Source: Neonectria sp. B-13
Taxonomy: Eukaryota > Ascomycota > Sordariomycetes > Hypocreales > Nectriaceae
Length of the DNA: 64,000 bases
NCBI GenBank assembly: GCA_002682825.1
Contig: NOKP01000013.1
Coordinates: forward strand, 310,001-374,000
Reading direction: 5' to 3'
Shown: piece after piece, positions 57,839 through 64,000 of the stretch
Layout: each line of letters opens with the position of its first letter
Position numbering within the stretch: position 1 is the stretch's first letter
Position numbers and translations under genes: made by a program
Notes under the pieces: model-generated
What the model was told of the DNA's origin: nothing
What the model saw: the letters and a program-made list of their open reading frames with translations, nothing else
The model's database searches: none

Positions 57839-58954
57839 ATGTCCTCCCCCGGTTGGTCGTGGTCGCCGACCCGCGCCCTCGCGACTTTCCACCCAAACAT
57901 TGTCCCAGTTTCTTCCCGTCCCGGCCTCGCGCCCAATAGTCTTCCCAGCTTAGCGGGATTGGGTCTGCCGAATCCCGTTGGTTACGGCCTTGGAAGCCGG
58001 CCGGTGGCTCCCCCTCCACCTCCGGACCCGACCAACGAGAACGCCGCCTTCGGCAACGCGAGCACGGCCAAGCCGGCGCCGGCTCCTACGCCGGTCCCCA
58101 CGCCTGCTGTGGCAAAACCCGCGGCGAAACCCGCGGCCACCAGGAAGCGCAAGTCAGACGTCGCCGAGACCAACGAGGATCTCTTCCCGGAGAACGTCGA
58201 GGACATTGACGAGGACGACCCTCGGCTGGACCGCCAAGACTCGGACACTTGCAACGCGGTGCGCCGCAAGATCCGCAACTGGATCGACTCGGGCGCCATG
58301 AAGGTCGGCCAGTTCCAGGACGCCCTCGGTGTCAGCTCCAAGGCCTACGGCTCCTTCATGAACCGCACCGGCACCTGGGACGGCGAGGGCTGCGACACGT
58401 ACCACCGCGCCTTCGTCTTCTTCAAGAAGCGCGAGCTACAGGGCCTCCCGCTCAAGGCCACCAAGCCCAAGAAGCCCAAGACGGCCGAGAGCACCAAGAA
58501 GGTCGCCGAGCTGTTTGACGTCGCCGGCGTTGAGCTGCCGCGCGAGGCTTCCAACTCGGTCCCCATCTACGACACCTGCGATGAGGTGCGCAAGAAGATC
58601 CGCGCGCTGCTGGCCAAGGACGGCGTCACGCAGGCCGCCTTTGTGCGCGAGATCTCAAAGACCTTCACCGACGACCGCAAGGTGTCGCCCGCCAACCTCC
58701 GCTACTTCATGGGCCGCCGCGGCGTCATCGACGGCAACACCAACGTCACTTACTACGCCGCCTACGTCTTCTTCGAGAAGCAGCGCATCAAGGCCGGCAA
58801 GCCCAAGACTAAGTTCCGCGAGGAGATGGAGAAGGTCCACAAGAGCAAGGGAGTCGACATAGAGCACAGCTCCAACGGACACATATTCATGCTTGCCGAC
58901 GAGACCGTCACCGTGGACAAGTATGGTTGCATGAAGATTCATAAAATGCGGTAA
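57839..58954 (+). CDS. Protein with two DUF7726-like repeats
   Basis: 371 residues, single exon. Residues 1-100 are Pro/Ala-rich and disordered, and KRK at 103-105 may be a nuclear signal. Two related domains follow, at 137-201 and 246-314. Each begins with an Asp-Thr-Cys and VRxKIR helix, then a helix-turn-helix-like middle (FQDALGVSSKAYGSFMNR; FVREISKTF...NLRYFMGRR), and ends with YxxAxVFFxKxR. This matches the fungal DUF7726 pattern as I recall it; the function is unknown. The order of helices resembles small DNA-binding folds, which is inference. The ATG at 57839 was chosen over an in-frame ATG at 57461 because the upstream part is repeat-derived. Strongly GC-biased third positions create long shadow frames. 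Confidence 0.85.
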   Translation: MSSPGWSWSPTRALATFHPNIVPVSSRPGLAPNSLPSLAGLGLPNPVGYGLGSRPVAPPPPPDPTNENAAFGNASTAKPAPAPTPVPTPAVAKPAAKPAATRKRKSDVAETNEDLFPENVEDIDEDDPRLDRQDSDTCNAVRRKIRNWIDSGAMKVGQFQDALGVSSKAYGSFMNRTGTWDGEGCDTYHRAFVFFKKRELQGLPLKATKPKKPKTAESTKKVAELFDVAGVELPREASNSVPIYDTCDEVRKKIRALLAKDGVTQAAFVREISKTFTDDRKVSPANLRYFMGRRGVIDGNTNVTYYAAYVFFEKQRIKAGKPKTKFREEMEKVHKSKGVDIEHSSNGHIFMLADETVTVDKYGCMKIHKMR

Positions 58955-59119
58955 AGGGCTCTGGGGTTTTGCTTGTTTGTAACATACATGAAGGAAACGG
59001 GTTGTTTAGTGTGTATCTTGCCACTTTTCACGGCTCTCGTCGTCCTATGTATGGATTACTGGTCGGGGAGTCGACGAGAAGAAATATGGTCAAGTAGGCG
59101 TGTATTAGCGATATATGGG

Positions 59120-60768
59120 TCAAATGAAACGAAACTGGTTGAGGTAATCCCGGTTTCCCTCGAAACACTCCGTCTCCACCGACTGTCCGTCCATGATGCC
59201 GTACACCAGCGCGTCTTCTTTGATCTTGTACACGATGCTCTTGTGTTCGAACTCCAGGCGTGTCGCAACCACCGGGTTCCCATGTCCCATCAGGATGATA
59301 ATTACATCTCCTGGCTGACTTGACGCCGGGACAAGCGCCAACGATCCCTTGGCCGTCGTTGCAAGACGCCTGCCTCTCGTTTGCGCTGCCATGACCTGTC
59401 GCGCCGGCGCACTGCTGAAGTCCACTGTGGCGTCCAACATGTCCCCCGGCGGGAAATGGGATTTCAGAGGCCGACCCGCAAACACAAATTCTCGCGAGGT
59501 GTGGATGAAGTCCCACAAAGGATGGTTTGGCGAGTGCTTTGGCGGTTCTTCGGTCGGAATGGCGTAAAGGAGCTCGCAAAACAGGTATCTGCAACAAACC
59601 CGTAGCCAGCGAGATATTCGTTGCTGCATATCGTCGTAAATCGCGGCCAAAGACGTTTATTGTCCCAGTAATGCGGTTCCCCTGACGCCTGGTGGTGGTT
59701 CCCCTGCATACTCGGTCTCCAGCCGTCGAGATACTGGAATATTGCGGCTGAGTAACCCTTCAGAATACACTGCTTTGCAAAGTTGACAAAAACTTCCCCC
59801 ACAGACTTCTGGTACGACATTCCTATTTCGAAGCGTGGTATGCCCGAGATGGCAAGCACGCCGTACACCCTGTCGATCGGCTTGGTCGCATGAGCGTTTC
59901 GAATCAGGCGCAACACCGTTTGAACTGCGTTTCCGCGCAAAGGGCCATGCCTGTTGAAAAGCTGGTAGGCCTGTACCATCTCGTCGACGGCATCCTCGAT
60001 GTTGTGGCCTTGTATATTTGTTCGTACCGCGAAGCTCCACCTGTTTACATTGCTCTCCAGGGTATTATGAGCGTGTATTCGGTGGGTGTGCGCCGACATA
60101 AGGTCAGCGTGGTCCATTGCCTCGACGTACTCGGTCCTATAGGAAACGCCGATCTCTTGCAGGTACTTGATGGCGGCGTCGCTCGTAGAATCGGCGGGTC
60201 CGAGCCAGACAATGATGTTTCCAGCCAGCTCATATATGACTGACATCATTTGCACCTGCGCATTTCTTTCGGGCTCGTCGTCTTGGTTAATTGCAGAGAG
60301 CGTCGATCCAGACCCAGAGTCCTCGTTTAAACGGCTCCAGCTCCCTCAACTCTCGCAGTCCTGCTTCCAGGTTCCTCGTCACATGGACGCTATGCTTGTC
60401 GATGGTGATAAGAACTCGATCTTTCGGGTCTCCCCAAGGATACGACATGGCGACATAATTCCCAGGGCACCTGTCGTCCCTGTTCGAACGCTTCCATCTG
60501 AATCGCTCACGGTACTGTGGCTCGCCTCGTGGGGGTTTCGTCACATCAAGTGCCAACTTTGGCGGTATGCGTCTGACGCCAGCAAGGAAATCGTCGAACT
60601 CTCTCTCCTCCTCTGCATCTTGGTCGTGATGCGCCTCTCATCCAAGATCTTGAATTATTCCTCGGGTTACTCCGTGACGTATTCATCCCATCTAACCGTT
60701 GGTCTTGGCGGTGGCTCGGTTGATTCGCCTTTAAGAAGCTCATTGTGGTGGAGGTCTACCGTCTTCAT
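59120..60768 (-). pseudogene. HET-domain (heterokaryon incompatibility) gene with frameshifts
   Basis: HET-domain genes trigger cell death on fusion of unlike fungal individuals. The N-terminal exon probably starts at ATG 60768 (MKTVDLHHNELLKG) and is followed by an intron of uncertain ends near 60670-60600. HET motifs follow: NYVAMSYPWGDP, GLWVWIDALC, then INQDDEPERNAQV, IVWLGPADS and GVLAISG. Between DALC and INQ the frame shifts: the DNA reads TGC-AAT-TAA where TGC-ATT-AAC is expected, one extra A (T in plus strand) near 60290-60293. A second frame change is needed near 59600-59660 to reach the long C-terminal frame ending at 59120; this could instead be an unrecognised intron. Probably inactive, unless the first shift is a sequencing error. 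Confidence 0.72.
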
Positions 60769-61496
60769 GCGACATCGTATGCTTGATGCATTGTCTTCGC
60801 CTGGTTGGCGAGGTTCGATGCGGAGCAAAAGAATGCATGTTGAATGGGACAGAGGGCCATAGGGATATTTGTCAAAGCTGGGTTTGGGGTTTATCATTCT
60901 TGAGATCAAAAATGAAATAGAAATTTCTGAACGAGTTCATGGGACACAGTCAGAAGCTCAGCGACGGGTAGTTATTTATACCCATGTCGAGGCAGCCAGT
61001 TCACTCAGCCACATCGAGCTGAGAACGGCCTTTATCAACTTGATGGCCTAGCTATCCAGCCATTCGGTCATTGGATATGTCTCATTGGACTGATGGTCCA
61101 TAAGGCTGATTCCGCGATCCGTTCAGATCTAGATTCAGCGACGGCGCGTGGCTGAGGTGGGTGGCTGCCAGTCGAGACTAGCCGTGACTTAGCGGATGTC
61201 CGGTTCTTTTTTCTCTATTCAGAGCTCACCTATGCCGGGCGTAACAAGCCGTTATGGATTCAGAGTTGGGTGGTTTGTAACGATCCCGTCGGTGATGTTG
61301 GGGGAGCTGCGTCATGGCAGTGAATAATAAAAGAGCATGCACATATATAGATATACCATGGCACGCAGGAATCCGTACCACTTCAGCAATCCACTTCAGT
61401 AAAAGTCTACCAACTCTTGAGCATTCGTCGATTACATCTCATCGTCCAGCTTTCGCCCATTGGATCATTGGCCAAACTTGGTCCGAACACCATACA
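60769..61496. other. Divergent intergenic region
   Basis: About 730 bases between the HET relic (-) and the small Cys-rich ORF (+). A TATATA-type element lies near 61341-61350. No other feature recognised. Confidence 0.45.
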
Positions 61497-61739
61497 ATGT
61501 GCTGGCTCGTCTGGGACAAATGCGAACTATGCGAATTCACGCGCTACGTCAGAACCCAGCATTGTGCCCGGTGGAAGGCAGCCGCAGAGCTAGCGGAAGC
61601 AAGGAATCGTCCTCTTCCCTCTGCGGACCTTTGCGTTGACCTTGACGGGGAAAAGAAGATATCGGCAAACATCCCTCCGACAAAGTGCCCCAAAGAGGAT
61701 TGCCCCGGCAAGAAGAAGGCCGAAAAGACCGAAGACTAA
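61497..61739 (+). CDS. Small Cys-containing protein, 80 aa
   Basis: Short frame beginning MCWLVWDKCELCEFTRY with seven Cys in 80 residues (three in the first eleven, then HC, LC and a C-terminal pair KCPKEDC). It ends in a Lys/Glu tail (KKKAEKTED). The Cys spacing suggests a metal-bound or disulfide mini-domain. No signal peptide when started at 61497. The frame stays open to ATG 61314, but the added residues look like leader. Small Cys-rich proteins beginning MCW or MCY are frequent in moulds; I assign no function. Confidence 0.5.
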   Translation: MCWLVWDKCELCEFTRYVRTQHCARWKAAAELAEARNRPLPSADLCVDLDGEKKISANIPPTKCPKEDCPGKKKAEKTED

Positions 61740-62106
61740 GGAGCAAGAGGCGGAGACAGTCGGTTGATCGATCTGTGTCACAAGGGAAGGCTGCTGGAGT
61801 TGACAGGGAACTTTCAGCTACCTTGCAGAGACTACATACAACCCGACTTCGATACCAATCAAAGCTGTTTCCACCCCTATACCAATTTTAAGATGTCCCA
61901 ATATTCCGGGTAGTTAGATAGTTATCTGGTCGCCTTGTGTCTACTGTTTCCCAATCAGGTAACTTCAAGGCCCTCCTGCTATTGGCCGGCTGTCCACCAA
62001 AACTTTGCGCAGTCAAAGCCAGTAACGAAAAAAAAAACCTCCAGAGACGAAAAGGTTCGCGTATTGCATCTAGAAGGATAACTTCCGTAAAGGCAAAAAA
62101 AGAACT
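61740..62106. other. Intergenic
   Basis: About 370 bases between the small ORF and the tRNA gene. Nothing recognised. Confidence 0.5.
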
Positions 62107-62204
62107 TGATAAGACTGGGACTTGAACCCAGGAGGATTGCTCCACCAGGAATAATGATTAAGGTGACCTTAACCTGGCGCCATAACCAACTCGGCCATCT
62201 TACC
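62107..62204 (-). tRNA. tRNA-Leu(AAG) with intron
   Basis: Class II tRNA on the minus strand. The acceptor stem GGTAAGA (62204-62198) pairs with TCTTATC (62114-62108), with discriminator A at 62107. The D arm is GCC...GGC with an A box TGGCCGAGTTGG. The anticodon stem is CCAGG/CCTGG with anticodon AAG at 62170-62168. An intron of about 15-16 bases follows the base 3' of the anticodon. There is a long variable arm typical of Leu, and a T arm CTGGG-TTCAAGT-CCCAG forming the B box. It decodes CUU and, through inosine, CUC. Confidence 0.93.
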
Positions 62205-63336
62205 AAAGGATCCTGAGGACCCGCTTGATGGATGGAGTGAAGCCCAAGTGGGTTATAAGGACCGGCGTGAGCCATTTTTCTGTCGTTCGGGCGTTTCTGA
62301 CTGGATGGGAATTATTACTCTGAGATGAATATGTTTAGTTATGTCTAGACTATACTTTATGAGGTGTTGTTGACAAGACATACTTGTTGGTCCATGGTCA
62401 GGCTGCGGTTTTTATTTATTTACACAATCTTCATCTGTGACATGTTCGTGAACCAAAGTTGCAATAACCTCCAACCGAAGTGTGACTTGAGTACGCAGAT
62501 GTGTAAAGGCACACATAACCGGAAAGCATTTACATCATTCTTGAGACAGAAATGGCATCATTAAATGTGCAATGGGCAAAGGGGCAATAAGTAATCGTTG
62601 GTAACGCCCATCCACCAACGCTCTAGGGTAAACTTCCGTTCAACAAGCGGATGGGGTTGGAATGTTGGTTGGTAGTCAATGCGCCAATTTCTTCCATTAT
62701 GGTGAGAAGGAAGGAAGGCCCGTTTAAAAGAAAGTCAGATAGGCAAAACCCGAAGACACTGCCAAGCATCGTTGTGAAGCATCTCAAAGCACTCCTGTGT
62801 CCAAGCCCGGGCCGTCTCAAGAACGTATCACGGTAACGCCCGGCAACAAGCGAGTTTGGCGACCCGGGACGATGACATCAAGCTCTCGGCACCGTCGGCA
62901 TGGAAGCCTGTACCTACAGTAGTGCCGGTGCTAGAGGCGCTGGCTCCACAAGGGGCAACCCGCTGTAATCCCGCTGTAATCCCCCAGGAGAGACACGGCA
63001 ACAGGGCTCCCCTGAATCTCCCTCCGCCAGGACAAGCTGAGGACGCCACCCGAAGGCCGAAGATGCAAAACAACCGGAGGTCGCTGTAGGAATAGGCCGT
63101 TGTCGTAAAAAAGCCTCGTCTTGGTTGGTCCGTCCTCCACAAAACTCATCCTCCCCATCCCGACTCTCCCGCCTGTCTTTTCCTTCCCACCTTCTCTCTC
63201 TTTTCCTCGTCCTCATCCTTCTTCCTCTTCCCATCTCCTCGCCTCTTGTCCATCGGGTCGGTCAATTGCGCAAACGCCGGAAGTATCGGGAAGTGTAAAC
63301 AAACCACGGCGCACGACCATTCCTTCAACCACCACC
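62205..63336. other. Intergenic / promoter of secreted-protein gene
   Basis: About 1.1 kb. No gene recognised. The last 200 bases are strongly C/T-rich (CTCTCTTTTCCTCG-like), as expected for a fungal leader. Confidence 0.5.
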
Positions 63337-64000
63337 ATGCACGCGTCCACGATCCTCGTCGCCCTGTCCGCTCTGGCTTCGGCCTCGGCCTCGACCCTCC
63401 GCTACCGCGCCGTCGAAGAGCTCGCGGCCGCCATTGGGAAGAAGGCCGTCGAGAAGAGGGCCGCCGAGGGACCTGCGCCGGTCATAGAGAAGAGGGCCGA
63501 CCAGACGGCCGCTTGGGTCCAAGTCGACGATGAGGGCCAGCCCGCCGCCACCAACACGCCTTCCATGACCGTCATCGACGGAATCACGTCCATCGAAAAC
63601 GGCGCGCCTCACGACCTCACGGCCACCGTCTACACCATAACCTCCCACGCCAAGGTCACCACCAGCACTGGCGACCCTCCCAACCCGTCTGCCACGGGCA
63701 AGCACGGCCAGGGTGCTTTCGCCCGCTGCCACAACATGGACGGCGACCACGCGCCCTTCTGCGACCCGTCCGCCAACAGCACCTTGTTCGTCGGCTCGAC
63801 CTACTACGGTAAGTGAAGAACCACGGAAACCACAATACCTGGTCTCCAATTGCCTCGAGGATCCTTTGGGCTAACTCCGTGTGCGTTACCTAGTCACCTG
63901 GGACCCCGACTACTTCAACAAGACCAAGGATAACACCACCGCCACCGAGATCGTCGTCCGCCTCGACTACCTCAACCAGACGAGCGGCGAGTTGAAGGAG
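63337..64000 (+). CDS. Secreted or cell-surface protein, 5' part (cut by window end)
   Basis: The gene starts at ATG 63337 and runs off the window. Exon 1 is 63337-63808 and exon 2 starts at 63894. Residues 1-19 (MHASTILVALSALASASAS) form a signal peptide. A short pro-region with Lys-Arg sites follows (KKAVEKR, VIEKR), as used by Kex2-type processing. The mature part has HNMDGDHAPFCDPSANSTLFVGSTYYVTWDPDYF and several N-glycosylation sequons (NST, NKT, NTT, NQT). This resembles a family of fungal surface proteins that end in a membrane segment or anchor, which would lie outside the window. Function unknown. Confidence 0.82.

Noticed and set aside
1..64000. Transposon, CRISPR array, rRNA or biosynthetic gene cluster
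   Set aside because: No reverse transcriptase, transposase, terminal repeats, regularly spaced repeats, rRNA or PKS/NRPS/terpene backbone seen in any frame.

Overview
This window is nuclear DNA from a filamentous ascomycete, most likely a Sordariomycete. The genes carry many short (about 50-100 base) GT-AG introns, and the gene content is typical of moulds: a LaeA-like methyltransferase, an NADPH oxidase of the NoxA type, a PAS-rich hybrid histidine kinase, a HET-domain gene, a DUF1776 protein and a tricalbin-like C2 protein. I cannot name the species. One 100-N assembly gap lies at 21484-21583. I found no transposon, CRISPR array, rRNA gene or secondary-metabolite backbone gene.

Layout. 0-9 kb: a hypothetical gene (-), an intracellular-looking GH18 chitinase (-) with an altered catalytic motif, 3.6 kb without a gene, then a LaeA-like methyltransferase (+). 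9-18.5 kb: the polyadenylation factor Yth1 (+), a DUF1776 protein (-), an amidase (+), a class I methyltransferase (+) and a Wss1-like DNA-protein-crosslink protease (+). 18.5-22.7 kb: 4.2 kb without a recognisable gene, rich in short tandem repeats and holding the gap. 22.7-31.7 kb: a 1369-residue hybrid histidine kinase (+) converging on a tricalbin-like lipid-transfer protein (-). 32-37.3 kb: a stretch that looks AT-richer by eye, with two decayed GH43 glycosidase relics and an intact six-exon gene joining a DUF7923-like domain to CCCH fingers. 40-48 kb: NoxA, a small membrane protein, Sym1/Mpv17 and a mitochondrial mS38/COX24-type protein. 48.5-64 kb: the rRNA acetyltransferase Kre33/NAT10, an unknown acidic protein, a DapA/HOGA-type aldolase, a protein with two DUF7726-like repeats, a broken HET gene, a small Cys-rich ORF, an intron-containing tRNA-Leu(AAG) and the 5' part of a secreted protein.

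Functional themes. Housekeeping RNA and ribosome genes (yth1, kre33, the mS38-like gene, tRNA-Leu) are mixed with signalling (NoxA, histidine kinase, LaeA-like), membrane-contact and organelle genes (tricalbin, Sym1), and accessory or decaying genes (GH18, GH43 relics, HET). The genes do not form one pathway. Exon joins were worked out by hand. The proposed joins for the multi-exon genes keep frame, sum to whole codons and use GT/AG ends, but no transcript evidence was available.
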